Source: Congregibacter brevis | Lineage (GTDB): Bacteria; Pseudomonadota; Gammaproteobacteria; Pseudomonadales; Halieaceae | Length of the DNA: 64,000 nucleotides | Reading direction: 5' to 3' | Assembly: GCF_045689245.1 (NCBI RefSeq) | Contig: NZ_CP136865.1 | Coordinates: forward strand, 62,001 to 126,000 | Shown here: one piece after another, positions 53,151-62,673 of the stretch | How the letters are laid out: each line of letters starts with the position of its first letter | How positions within the stretch are numbered: position 1 is the first letter of the stretch | Notes under the pieces: model-generated | Databases searched by the model: none | What the model saw: the letters and a program-made list of their open reading frames with translations, nothing else | Told to the model about the DNA's origin: nothing | Position numbers and translations under genes: made by a program

Positions 53151-55632
53151 TCGCTGGTTTCAGCGGCGCCGATTTGCCATCGTCCGCATTTACTTTGGCG
53201 CTGTCCTTGAGTTCGTGCAGCATATCGGCCATCAGATTGCGCTTTTTGGAATCCGACTTGTAAGCCGACAGGCGTGACTGATGAATCGCGGATGGGAAGC
53301 GATTATTGCTGTAATCCGCGTCAGCAGTTTGATGTCTTCGGTCCACTTCAATGTACGCAATGGGCTTATCTTCGATGAGCCTGTGCGTCACCTTGATCGA
53401 ATTCTTGCGCCAAATCTCTGCAGCCAACTCCAGTTCACGGCTACTGCCATCTTCGTACTGGATGTGAAGCATCAACGGTGACGGTACTCCACCAAGGTTT
53501 TCGAAGTCTACGAAGTAGAAATAGTCATCGTCTTCGATCGCCTGGTTAAACGCTCTTTGCTCCCAGGGCTCAAGCTTCTTGAACTTATCAGCCGCAGAGT
53601 TACGATCTTTGTTAGTCACTGTGTAGCGGTCATTCTCGCTATACAGATCTTTTAAAGCTTCAAAGCGCTCTTCGCGCGGCACAATGCCTTCCGCCTGATT
53701 GCGTTCAACATTTACTGGTACCGGATTGTCTCGATTGTGCTCATCACGGTCGAGGGGGTAATCGACATCCGGGTCACCCGACTTGAGTTGGTAGGCGCGA
53801 ACATCGGTGATCGCCATGTCAACGTAGTCCGTGGTGTAAAACCAAGCTCTCCAGAACCAATCCAGATCAACACCCGACGCGTCTTCCATGGTGCGGAAGA
53901 AATCCGATGGTGTGGGCCGCTTGAACTTCCAGCGTTGAGCGTACTCACGAAAAGCAAAGTCGAAGAGCTCTCGACCCATTACCGTCTCGCGAAGAACGGT
54001 CAGCGCCGCGGCAGGTTTGCTGTAAGCATTAGGCCCCAGTCGCAAAACAGAATCCGACTGCGTCATTACAGGAACCTGATTGGGCGACATCATGTACTCG
54101 GGAATCATATCCAGTACGTTAGTCTCGTTAATCAGGGAGTTAGAGATGCGCCGGAATGCGGGGAAGTCCTCCTCCCACTCAAGCTCAGCAACGTACTCCA
54201 AAAACGTGTTCAGGCCTTCGTCCATCCAGGTCCACTGACGCTCGTCGGAGTTCACGACCATGGGAAAATAAATATGCCCCACTTCGTGAATAACAACACC
54301 GATCAGGCCGTACTTGATACGTCGGGAATACGCTAGCTCCGCTGCCGCGCGCGACTCAGCAGACTCAGGATCATCTTCCTTTGCACGAGGAGGATCTGGA
54401 CGATAACCATTGAAGGTAATCATCGGGTACTCCATACCACCACCTTCCCAGGTATTTACGGACTGCGCCGTGGGATAGGGATAGTCAAAAGAGAAACGGC
54501 TGTAGACGTCCATGGTGTGGACGACTGCCTGCGTGGAGTACTTGGACCAGACCGGTTCAGCTTCGTTGGGATAGAAGGACATTGCGAGAACACGCTCATG
54601 CTTCGCACCCGGCTGCTCATGAGCCATGGCGTCCCAAATAAACTTGCTGGAACTTGCCCAGGCAAAATCTCTCACGTTTTCTGCTTCAAAGCGCCAGGTA
54701 CGCGTGCCTGTAGCCTCCGTCTTCTCGTTCGCCAGAGCTTCTTCTGGTGTAACTACAAAGCGAGGCTTATCGGAGCCGGCGCTGGCGAGTCGTTCCTGCT
54801 GCTCACTAGTAAGCACGTCACCGGCGTTAGCCAGGGCTCCCGTCGAGGAGACAATGTGATTATCCGGTACCGTCAGTGAGACGTCGTAATCACCGAATTC
54901 GAGGGTGAACTCTCCACTCCCAAGAAACGCCTTGTTATGCCAGCCATCGTAATCGCTGTAGGCTGCCAGGCGCGGGAACCACTGAGAGAGAAAGAAAATC
55001 TGGGTATCGGACTCGTAGAACTGTTCGTAGCCACCGCGACTGCGCACGGTATCGCGCTCGATAATGTCAAACGTCCATTCAACATTGAAGCTCACATACT
55101 CGCCGGAAGCCAAAGGCTTGGGCAAATCAACGCGCACCATGGTATCGACAACGACGAAAGGCATCTCTTCGCCAGACTCGCCGGTAAAGCTCAAATTGCG
55201 GTAACCGTAGTCACCCACTGACACAGCCTGATGATCACGAAGGTTCCGGTAGGAGACTCGATCTGAGCTCACCGTGCGTGAACGCCGATCCAGAGAGTCC
55301 TTCTTGAATCGGTTTTGATCCAGTTGCAGCCACAGGTAACGCAGCGCATCGGGAGAATTATTGGTGTAAACAATACGAGCGCTGGCATCAATACGCCGCG
55401 CGTCTTCATCAAGTCGGGCATCGATGTCGTAATCTGCCTGCTGCTGCCAGTAAGCATGCCCCGGCGCGCCGGACGCCGTGCGGTAAACGTTAGGCGAAGG
55501 TAGCTCCTGCCCGAGCTGCGCAAAAGCGTTCGCGCCAGAGCCGATCACATCCTGAGCACTTACCGAAAGAGATAGAGGGGCTAGACCCGCCAAGACAAAC
55601 CCGATTGCCGGGAGAATTAAGCGATAACGCAT
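53140..55632 (-). CDS. Exported M1 metallopeptidase (second)
   Basis: About 830 residues from the ATG at 55632, which opens a signal peptide (ILPAIGFVLAGLAPLSLSVSA|QDV); the longer frame to 55707 has none. Family M1: counted from 55707, GGMEYP at 423-428, zinc motif H474-E-V-G-H478 and E497 (WMDEGLNTF). The N-terminus reads YDIDARLDEDARRIDASARIVYTNNSPDALRYLWLQLDQNRF, typical of a subgroup often annotated as M1 peptidases of unknown specificity. The C-terminus carries a long extension. It is followed by the coupled DUF6702 gene. It probably acts in the periplasm or as a secreted protein. Confidence 0.92.
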   Translation of the reverse strand: MRYRLILPAIGFVLAGLAPLSLSVSAQDVIGSGANAFAQLGQELPSPNVYRTASGAPGHAYWQQQADYDIDARLDEDARRIDASARIVYTNNSPDALRYLWLQLDQNRFKKDSLDRRSRTVSSDRVSYRNLRDHQAVSVGDYGYRNLSFTGESGEEMPFVVVDTMVRVDLPKPLASGEYVSFNVEWTFDIIERDTVRSRGGYEQFYESDTQIFFLSQWFPRLAAYSDYDGWHNKAFLGSGEFTLEFGDYDVSLTVPDNHIVSSTGALANAGDVLTSEQQERLASAGSDKPRFVVTPEEALANEKTEATGTRTWRFEAENVRDFAWASSSKFIWDAMAHEQPGAKHERVLAMSFYPNEAEPVWSKYSTQAVVHTMDVYSRFSFDYPYPTAQSVNTWEGGGMEYPMITFNGYRPDPPRAKEDDPESAESRAAAELAYSRRIKYGLIGVVIHEVGHIYFPMVVNSDERQWTWMDEGLNTFLEYVAELEWEEDFPAFRRISNSLINETNVLDMIPEYMMSPNQVPVMTQSDSVLRLGPNAYSKPAAALTVLRETVMGRELFDFAFREYAQRWKFKRPTPSDFFRTMEDASGVDLDWFWRAWFYTTDYVDMAITDVRAYQLKSGDPDVDYPLDRDEHNRDNPVPVNVERNQAEGIVPREERFEALKDLYSENDRYTVTNKDRNSAADKFKKLEPWEQRAFNQAIEDDDYFYFVDFENLGGVPSPLMLHIQYEDGSSRELELAAEIWRKNSIKVTHRLIEDKPIAYIEVDRRHQTADADYSNNRFPSAIHQSRLSAYKSDSKKRNLMADMLHELKDSAKVNADDGKSAPLKPANGG

Positions 55633-55773
55633 AATAAAATCATTAAACCGTAGGGAAAAAACAGCGGCGAAGGTTACCAGATGCGATGGGGTCTTGGGGA
55701 GTGCCACCCATGAACACCACAGCAGGGTGCCAATCAGGTATCTTCAATCTTTTACTTATCATGGGCCTTGTTT

Positions 55774-58365
55774 GTGAAACGACTATTCAAGCTGTCGGCC
55801 GCACTCTCCTGTGCGATTCTTATTGGCTGTGACGGTAGCAGCCAAACTCAGGGGCTCGATAACAAAGGAATCAACATGGTTGTAGAGCCGGGCGTGTCTG
55901 CATCGCTGGCGAAAGATCGCGCTCAGCGAATCGCTGAACTGAGCTACGACTTAAGCTTCTCTGTACCGAGTGATCCAGCCTTACCCCTCAATGGGCGTAT
56001 TGTCATTAGCTTCGATCTTTCCAGCATCGAAAACCCGCTACAGATCGACTTTGCCCAAAGCGCCGATAGCATCACTACCGTCACTGCTGAAGGGAAACTC
56101 ATCGCTCACAGCTTCGAAAATGAACACATCCTTATTCCAAGCTCGGCACTCCGCATGGGGCGCAACCAGCTCACGTTGGACTTTTTGGCACCGCAAGACG
56201 CAGTCAACCGAAACCCGGACTATCTCTTTACGCTTTTTGTACCCGATCGCGCGCGTCGTGCCTTCCCTCTCTTTGATCAGCCTGACCTCAAGGCACGCTA
56301 CCGGCTAACGCTGGAAACACCCGCGGATTGGACCGCACTGGGTAACGGCTCCCGGCAAAGTATTGCGACAAAAAATGGACGACAGGTGTTTCGCTTCGCA
56401 AATACCGATCCTCTGCCTTCCTACTTATTCTCCTTTGTCGCGGGCAAATTCGAGACTGTCACGCGCTCCATGGGTGGGCGGGATATCACTATGCTCCACC
56501 GGGAGACCGACACCGAGAAGCTAGACCGTAACATCGATGCGATCTTTGAAATTCACAGCGACTCACTGGAGTGGCTGGAAGATTACACGGCGATCGATTA
56601 CCCCTTCGAGAAGTTTGCTTTTGCGCTGATTCCAGACTTCCCCTACGGAGGTATGGAGCATGTCGGTGCGATTCAGTACCGAGCTTCATCCCTTTTGCTG
56701 GAGGACGCACCCTCAGAGAGTCAGCTGTTAAACCGGGCACAGCTCATCGCTCACGAGACCGCCCATATGTGGTTCGGAAATCTCGTGACCATGCGTTGGT
56801 TTGACGACGTATGGACCAAAGAAGTGTTTGCTAACTTCATGGCGGACAAAATCGTAAACCCGCAATTTCCCGAAACGGATCATGAGCTCAACTTTTTGGT
56901 GAGCCACTACCCTCAGGCTTACGGCGTTGACCGTACCGAGGGCGCCAACCCTATCCGCCAGCGATTGGACAATCTGAATCTCGCGGGGCAAATGTACGGC
57001 CCTATCATTTATCACAAGGCGCCGATCATGATGCGCCAGCTCGAACTCTTGCTGGGAGAGAAGGCTTTTCAAGAAGGTCTTCAGACGTATCTCAGTCGCT
57101 ACTCCTACGCCAACGCCACTTGGCCCGCCCTCATCGACATTCTCGACGCGAAAACTCAGATTGATCTGGCCAGCTGGAGTGAGGTTTGGGTTAACAGTGC
57201 CGGCATGCCCGTTTTTTCCCTAAGCATCTCAAGCGGCGGAGCGGGAGACACCGGAAAAACCGTTCTCCGGCAAATTGATCCGACGGGAGCGGGACGTGAG
57301 TGGTCGCAGCAATTCTCGCTATTATCTTTGAGCGACGCGACTGAAACTTCCATGTTGGCGGCAGCTGAAGCCACCCTGCCTGAGAAGGGCGACGGTGAGT
57401 CTCTTCAGAACCTTCTGTTTAATGCTGATGGACTGGGATATGGCCGCTTTCCTGTCGATACTGCTCTCTTAAACGCCTGGGATTCGCTCACACCACTGCA
57501 GCGAGGCGTTCTCCTCGTTTCGGGCTTTGAGGAGCTCCTGTCTGATTCAGAGGAAAGTGCCGCTGCATACTTCGATACTCTGACTCGGATTGTGTTGGCC
57601 GAAAGTAATGACCTACTTATTGAACTAGCAGCCAAGCAATTGCATTACGTTTACTTCAGCCTTCTTAACACCCAAGAGCGCAGCGAACGAATACCACGCA
57701 CAGAGAGCGACCTATGGCTGACGATGCAGGCGCAGGAAACGCCGAGTAAAACGAAGATGTTCTTTGAGCTGTTCACTGATATCGCCCTGTCGACTGAAGC
57801 ATTGGAACATGTTCACAATGTGTGGAGCGGCAAAGAGGCCATACCTTCACTACATCTCCAGGAGGCCGAGCGCATTCGCCTTGCCGAGATCATCGCAGTG
57901 CGGCTCCCTGATCGCGCTGAAGAGGTCATCAGCAAACAACGACAAGAAACGACAAACCCGGATCGTCTTCGCCGTCTCGACTTCTTGGCACCGGCCCTAT
58001 CGAATGATCCGGAAATCCGAAACAGTTTTTTTGAGTCACTAAAGACTCCAGAGAACCGCGCTACCGAAGTGTGGGTAAGTGATGCACTGCGACGTCTTCA
58101 TGATCCTACCCGTCTTGATCACTCAGCGGCTTATGTCTTACCCAGCCTGGAGCTCCTTGAAGAGATTCAGGTGACAGGCGATATCTTTTTCCCCAGCGCC
58201 TGGCTCAACCGAAGCCTCGGCCCCCATAGCGCACCCAAACTAGCGTCCACTGTCAGAGAGTTTCTGGAGAATCGTCCTGACTATAATCCCCAGTTGCGCA
58301 TGAAGATTCTTCAGGCAGCAGACCCACTATTCCGAGCGAGCCAGCGAAGGACCAAAGCGCTCTAG
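55774..58365 (+). CDS. M1 aminopeptidase lipoprotein (third, PepN/ERAP-like)
   Basis: About 863 residues (GTG at 55774 after a TTG at 55768; the two starts differ by two residues). Lipobox ILIGC. Full M1 layout with N-terminal saddle, exopeptidase motif GGMEH (294-298), zinc motif H329-E-T-A-H333 and Glu352 (KEVFANF). A C-terminal helical superdomain (about 560-865) is like that of ERAP1/PepN. It should be an aminopeptidase of broad specificity anchored in the envelope. The APC permease gene follows after 2 bases, so released amino acids could be imported by the next gene product. Confidence 0.93.
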   Translation: MKRLFKLSAALSCAILIGCDGSSQTQGLDNKGINMVVEPGVSASLAKDRAQRIAELSYDLSFSVPSDPALPLNGRIVISFDLSSIENPLQIDFAQSADSITTVTAEGKLIAHSFENEHILIPSSALRMGRNQLTLDFLAPQDAVNRNPDYLFTLFVPDRARRAFPLFDQPDLKARYRLTLETPADWTALGNGSRQSIATKNGRQVFRFANTDPLPSYLFSFVAGKFETVTRSMGGRDITMLHRETDTEKLDRNIDAIFEIHSDSLEWLEDYTAIDYPFEKFAFALIPDFPYGGMEHVGAIQYRASSLLLEDAPSESQLLNRAQLIAHETAHMWFGNLVTMRWFDDVWTKEVFANFMADKIVNPQFPETDHELNFLVSHYPQAYGVDRTEGANPIRQRLDNLNLAGQMYGPIIYHKAPIMMRQLELLLGEKAFQEGLQTYLSRYSYANATWPALIDILDAKTQIDLASWSEVWVNSAGMPVFSLSISSGGAGDTGKTVLRQIDPTGAGREWSQQFSLLSLSDATETSMLAAAEATLPEKGDGESLQNLLFNADGLGYGRFPVDTALLNAWDSLTPLQRGVLLVSGFEELLSDSEESAAAYFDTLTRIVLAESNDLLIELAAKQLHYVYFSLLNTQERSERIPRTESDLWLTMQAQETPSKTKMFFELFTDIALSTEALEHVHNVWSGKEAIPSLHLQEAERIRLAEIIAVRLPDRAEEVISKQRQETTNPDRLRRLDFLAPALSNDPEIRNSFFESLKTPENRATEVWVSDALRRLHDPTRLDHSAAYVLPSLELLEEIQVTGDIFFPSAWLNRSLGPHSAPKLASTVREFLENRPDYNPQLRMKILQAADPLFRASQRRTKAL

Positions 58366-58367
58366 CC

Positions 58368-59873
58368 ATGACCGCGAACGACATCAAAAGATCTAGCGAT
58401 GAACGCGGTCTCCGCCGGGAACTCGGCTTAGGTGCACTGGCCGCCACCGGCATCTGCTCCATGCTCGGCGCATCGGTGTATGTCGTGCCCTTCATGATCC
58501 AGCGCAATGTGCCGGGTATTGGGGCCTGGGTGCTGCCGGCATTTTTGTTCGCTGCGCTGCCCGCCGTACTTGCAGCACTGGCTTATGCCATTCTGGCATC
58601 GGCCATGCCTAGGGCCGGCGGCAGCTATCTTTACGCTAGCAGGGGTTTAAGCCCCTATCTCGGATTTGTCGCCAGCTTTTCTCAGTGGTTTGGCCTGTCT
58701 ATTGTCATCGGCGTTATCGCCTACATTATCGTGCCATTTTTGCGCGATGTTGCCCTGGCGCTGGAATGGAACCAATTAGCCTCTGTTTTAGAGACTGGGG
58801 CCGTCCGCGTAGGTTTGGCATTAGCCATGCTTTGGACCTTTGTGTGCACCAACCTCCTTGGTTCGCGTCTTTACACCCGTACACTCATCCCGTTGATGCT
58901 GCTGATGTTCACCTTGGGCGCTATTGTTGTAGTAGCGGGCTTTTCTCATGACGCAGCGGATTTCGCCGCCGGTCTGTTGAGCAGAGATCAAAGAGTCTTG
59001 GGTGCCAGCACAGATTCAAAATTCGACTTGGGCACTTTTTTGGCTGCCGCAGCGATCTTGTTTTCGAGCTTCATTGGCTTTGACTCTATTGCCCAGGCAG
59101 GTGGCGAGGCTCGCAACCCCAGGCGCAACCTGCCTCTGGCTATCGGTATAGCGATGTTCAGCGTCGGTTCTTTCTACTTTCTCTTTACCGCTGCCGTCTA
59201 TCACACGGTGCCCTGGCAGTTTGTCGCAAGCGAGTCCCTTCAGCGAGACGTGACCGCGCCTGGATTACTCAGTTATGTCCTGCCAGGGGCCTGGGCGGTC
59301 GCTATCATCGCGGGCGCTGCCATTGCTCTGCTTAACGATCTTCCCGCCATGCTGCTGGCAGTATCGCGACTGATGTTTGCCTGGGCACAAGATGGGATTT
59401 TCCCTAAGGCTCTTGGCAGAGTTCACCCAAAACGGCACACCCCTCAAACAGCCATCATCGTCAGCGGCGTTATGGCTACTCTGGGTATTTTGGGCAGCCA
59501 CTTCGCCAGCGACTTTTTCCTCGGGATAGACATCATGGTGACCTCCATGTTGGTTAACTTCATGCTCATGTGTCTGACTGTGATCACCCTTCCCAAGCGT
59601 AATCCGGTACTCGCAAGCAAAGTTACCGTGCTAAGCCACCGACCAAGCCAACTGCTACTCGCTTGGCTGGGCATGCTTCTGCTCGCAGGCTTTCTGGTCA
59701 TTCATGTACGCAAAGATCTCAGTGCTGATTTATCGAACTGGTACTTTCACTCAACGCCGATCTGGCTCATCGTTATGACCATTGGAAGTGCCGTGTACTT
59801 CTTGGAGCGCCGCAAATTGCAGCGAAGCGGCGTGGATCTCCCTAAAGTTTTTAGCCAATTACCCCCGGAGTAG
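58368..59873 (+). CDS. APC superfamily amino-acid permease
   Basis: A 501-residue transporter with about 12 helices. The first helix (LGLGALAATGICSMLGASVYVVPFMI) shows the broken-helix GxG substrate-binding region of the APC family. AMPRAGGSYLYASRGLSPYLGF and FSSFIGFDSIAQAGGEARNPRRNLPLAI are the usual signatures. It imports amino acids by proton or sodium coupling; specificity unknown. It is in an operon with the M1 aminopeptidase before it (2-base gap) and the AKR-RidA fusion after it (8-base gap), which suggests uptake of products of that peptidase. Confidence 0.93.
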   Translation: MTANDIKRSSDERGLRRELGLGALAATGICSMLGASVYVVPFMIQRNVPGIGAWVLPAFLFAALPAVLAALAYAILASAMPRAGGSYLYASRGLSPYLGFVASFSQWFGLSIVIGVIAYIIVPFLRDVALALEWNQLASVLETGAVRVGLALAMLWTFVCTNLLGSRLYTRTLIPLMLLMFTLGAIVVVAGFSHDAADFAAGLLSRDQRVLGASTDSKFDLGTFLAAAAILFSSFIGFDSIAQAGGEARNPRRNLPLAIGIAMFSVGSFYFLFTAAVYHTVPWQFVASESLQRDVTAPGLLSYVLPGAWAVAIIAGAAIALLNDLPAMLLAVSRLMFAWAQDGIFPKALGRVHPKRHTPQTAIIVSGVMATLGILGSHFASDFFLGIDIMVTSMLVNFMLMCLTVITLPKRNPVLASKVTVLSHRPSQLLLAWLGMLLLAGFLVIHVRKDLSADLSNWYFHSTPIWLIVMTIGSAVYFLERRKLQRSGVDLPKVFSQLPPE

Positions 59874-59881
59874 GAACAAGA

Positions 59882-61354
59882 ATGCAGGAACGCCACACAG
59901 AACTGGCAGCCGATCTGCGAATCTCCCCCGTAATAACCGGCCTATGGCAGATTGCCGATATGGAGCGCGATGGTGGCGCGGTAGATATAGATGCTGCTGC
60001 GCGCAGCATGCAAGCCTATACCGATGCCGGACTCAGCACCTTTGATATGGCGGACCACTACGGGTCTTCCGAGGAGATAGCCGGTCGCTTCGCACAGAAC
60101 CACGTCGATAGACAGGACGTTCAGCTGCTCACAAAATGGGTCCCAAAGCCTGGCGGCTCCAGTCGCGACACGGTCCGCGAAGCAGTAGAGCGTGCTCTGC
60201 AGCGACTGCAGGCCGATCAGCTTCAGTTGCTGCAGTATCACGCTTGGAACTACGCTGATCCGAGTTATCTCGACGACCTCAGCTATCTAAAAGAACTTCA
60301 GGATGAAGGTCTTATCGGCCACCTGGGATTAACTAACTTTGATACGGCCCATCTGCGGGTGGTACTCGAGTCGGGCATTGATGTCGTATCCAATCAAGTG
60401 TGTTTTTCCCTCCTTGATCAACGCGCAGCGGGTGCCATGCTCGAGCTGTGTGGAGAGAGGAATGTGAAGCTACTGGCTTTTGGCACCCTCGCCGGCGGTT
60501 TTCTCTCAGAGCGATGGCTCAACACGTCCGAGCCCGACCCCACAGCGCTCAGCACCTGGTCACAAATGAAATACAAGCGGTACATCGATGAGGCCGGTGG
60601 CTGGCTGCGATTTCAAAATCTACTTAGCCTGCTAGATACGATAGCGAAAGAACATGAGGTGTCGCTAGCCAACGTTGCCAGTCGTTTCATTCTTGAGAAG
60701 AACGGCGTGGGAGCAGTGATTATTGGCGCTCGATTAGGACAGAGCGAACACATAGAAAACAACAAGCAACTTCTCAACTTTTCGCTCAGCGCGAAGGCGC
60801 AAAGCGCTATTCAGGATGCGCTAGGCGCACTAGACGCGATTCATGGGGATTGCGGCGACGAATACCGCAAGCCGCCATTCCTAACCGCCTCCGGGGACCT
60901 TAGCCATCACATCGAAACACTGCCTGCGCCCTACCCTACGGTTTCCGGTTCCGATGGACAGACACTGGCCCTCAGCGGAACCATCTGGGAAGACCTCGCG
61001 GGATTTTCCCGTGCGGTGCGCAAAGGCAACACCATCTGCGTATCAGGTACCACGGCGACCCACGGTGACCGTGTCATTGGTGCGGGCGACCCCACGGCCC
61101 AAACCCACTTTGTTATCGACAAATTGGAGGGGGCCCTTCAGTCATTGGGAGTGACACTTGAGAGCGTTGTTCGTACGCGTATATTCATTCGCAACATGGA
61201 CGACTGGGAAGCGGTCTCCAAAGTTCATGGGCAACGCTTCGGGCACATACAACCGGCAAACACTCTGGTGCGAGCGGATCTCGTAGGCAATGAATACTTG
61301 GTCGAAATTGAAGCGGACGCTATCGATAACACCGCCCCGGGAGCTCCCCAATGA
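59882..61354 (+). CDS. Aldo-keto reductase fused to a RidA-like domain
   Basis: A 490-residue fusion. Residues about 1-330 are an aldo-keto reductase with the tetrad D55, Y60 (FDMADHYG), K85 (LLTKW) and H120 (QYHAW); the NADPH loop appears as IIGARL. Residues about 355-490 are a YjgF/RidA-type trimeric fold (ICVSGTTATHGDRVIG, VVRTRIFIRNMDDWEAV, LVEIEADAI). Where RidA has its catalytic Arg (PARSC) this one has PANTL, so it is not expected to be a classical imine deaminase. The joining of carbonyl reductase and RidA fold suggests handling of a reactive carbonyl or imine from amino-acid breakdown (inference). It overlaps the next gene by 4 bases. Confidence 0.88.
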   Translation: MQERHTELAADLRISPVITGLWQIADMERDGGAVDIDAAARSMQAYTDAGLSTFDMADHYGSSEEIAGRFAQNHVDRQDVQLLTKWVPKPGGSSRDTVREAVERALQRLQADQLQLLQYHAWNYADPSYLDDLSYLKELQDEGLIGHLGLTNFDTAHLRVVLESGIDVVSNQVCFSLLDQRAAGAMLELCGERNVKLLAFGTLAGGFLSERWLNTSEPDPTALSTWSQMKYKRYIDEAGGWLRFQNLLSLLDTIAKEHEVSLANVASRFILEKNGVGAVIIGARLGQSEHIENNKQLLNFSLSAKAQSAIQDALGALDAIHGDCGDEYRKPPFLTASGDLSHHIETLPAPYPTVSGSDGQTLALSGTIWEDLAGFSRAVRKGNTICVSGTTATHGDRVIGAGDPTAQTHFVIDKLEGALQSLGVTLESVVRTRIFIRNMDDWEAVSKVHGQRFGHIQPANTLVRADLVGNEYLVEIEADAIDNTAPGAPQ

Positions 61355-61854
61355 CCAAAGCCCTTATCTTCGGCAACTCAGGATCGGGTAAGTCCACCCT
61401 CGCAAAACGCTTGTGCAAAGACGCTGATCTAGCCCACCTGGACTTGGATACTCTCGCCTGGGAGCCCACCACGCCACCAGAGCGCAAACCTCTGGCACTA
61501 TCCGCAGCCGCCATCCACGCCTTTACGAGTGAGCACTCAAATTGGGTAATTGAAGGCTGCTATGCCGATCTTATCGCCATAGCGTCCCCCCTCGCTGAAG
61601 AGCTGATTTTTCTCGACATCTCCGCAGAGGACTGCATTGCTCACGCCCATGCCCGCCCCTGGGAACCTCACAAGTACCCAACGAAAGAAGCGCAGGATGC
61701 CAACCTGGAGATGCTGGTAGATTGGATCAGGGCCTATCCCGAGCGAGATGACAGCTGTTCAAGGCAGGCGCATGTAGAAATGTTCGAGGCGTTTTCGGGC
61801 GAAAAAACGCGAATAACTTCCCCGTCTTCTACTCTGCCTGGTGAAGAAGTTTGA
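61351..61854 (+). CDS. P-loop kinase / ATPase
   Basis: A 167-residue P-loop protein (Walker A GNSGSGKST at 8-16, then HLDLDTLAWEP and an ELIFLDISAED strand). It resembles small adenylate- or shikimate-kinase-like proteins and DNA topology modulator FlaR-type ATPases that phosphorylate an unknown small molecule. Its ATG overlaps the fusion gene stop (ATGA), so it belongs to the same operon. Converges on copB. Confidence 0.82.
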   Translation: MTKALIFGNSGSGKSTLAKRLCKDADLAHLDLDTLAWEPTTPPERKPLALSAAAIHAFTSEHSNWVIEGCYADLIAIASPLAEELIFLDISAEDCIAHAHARPWEPHKYPTKEAQDANLEMLVDWIRAYPERDDSCSRQAHVEMFEAFSGEKTRITSPSSTLPGEEV

Positions 61855-61902
61855 GGAGCTTTTCCTATCTCAGCGACAAATCCCGCGAGCTGATAATTGC
61901 CG

Positions 61903-62673
61903 TCAAAACCAAATCCGAAATCCGGCAACCAACGCAAACTCTCTTGAGTCGTTACCCTCGGCCGTCATGATTTCGGCAGTGTCGTTAAAGTCGCCACCCC
62001 AGCTGACACCCACATAGGGCGCAAATTCACGACGGATCTCGTAACGCAACCTGAGCTCAGCGACCGAGTCGTTGAAGCCCTTACCGATCCCGATTGCCTC
62101 ATCAGCGGACGCCGCAATGTTAAGTTCAACTCGGGGTTGAAGAATCAAGCGCTGCGTAAGAAACAGTTCGTACTCCGCTTCAAAGCGAAGGGAAAAATCT
62201 CCCTCATCGCTTAAGAAGATTGCTGTATCCAGCTCAAACCAATAGGGAGCTAGCCCCTGAGCGCCAATTACAAGATAGCTCCGGCTGGGCGAGGGCTCGA
62301 TATCATGTCGAACGCCCGCTCGGATGTCCCAAAAAGCGCTCACTGCTTTGCTATAAAGAAGCTGTAACTCAGCCTCCTCCAGTCCCGCGCCACTGACACA
62401 CTCTCCCTCTGTTTTGATCCATAGCTTATCCGTGTCGGTGCCAAGCCAGCCTTGTGCTTCCCACACTAACGCGTCCTCACTGTCGCTCGAGCTGAACTCC
62501 AGACGCTCCGCGATGAGTAGGCTGTTCCACTGGTTACCATGCCCTGCTTTCAATGCAGCGCGGGCCTCAGCCATTGCCGCGGGATCATAGAACGCGTCGG
62601 CAGCGGTTTGTCCATGAGCGACCTGGGAGAGGAAGATGCCTCCCATAGCGACGAACACTGTCCGATAAATCAT
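61903..62673 (-). CDS. copB: Copper resistance outer-membrane protein CopB
   Basis: A 256-residue CopB protein: signal peptide (FVAMGGIFLSQVAHG|QTA), then an outer-membrane barrel with LLIAERLEFSSSDSEDALVWEAQGWLGTD, YSKAVSAFWDIRAGVRHDI, the family motif APYWFELDTAIFLSDEG, LRYEIRREFAPYVGVSW and a terminal Phe. The Met/His-rich N-terminal repeat found in many CopB proteins is missing here; that function may be carried by CopA. It is co-translated with copA through a 4-base overlap. It probably works in copper efflux or sequestration at the outer membrane. Confidence 0.94.
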   Translation of the reverse strand: MIYRTVFVAMGGIFLSQVAHGQTAADAFYDPAAMAEARAALKAGHGNQWNSLLIAERLEFSSSDSEDALVWEAQGWLGTDTDKLWIKTEGECVSGAGLEEAELQLLYSKAVSAFWDIRAGVRHDIEPSPSRSYLVIGAQGLAPYWFELDTAIFLSDEGDFSLRFEAEYELFLTQRLILQPRVELNIAASADEAIGIGKGFNDSVAELRLRYEIRREFAPYVGVSWGGDFNDTAEIMTAEGNDSREFALVAGFRIWF

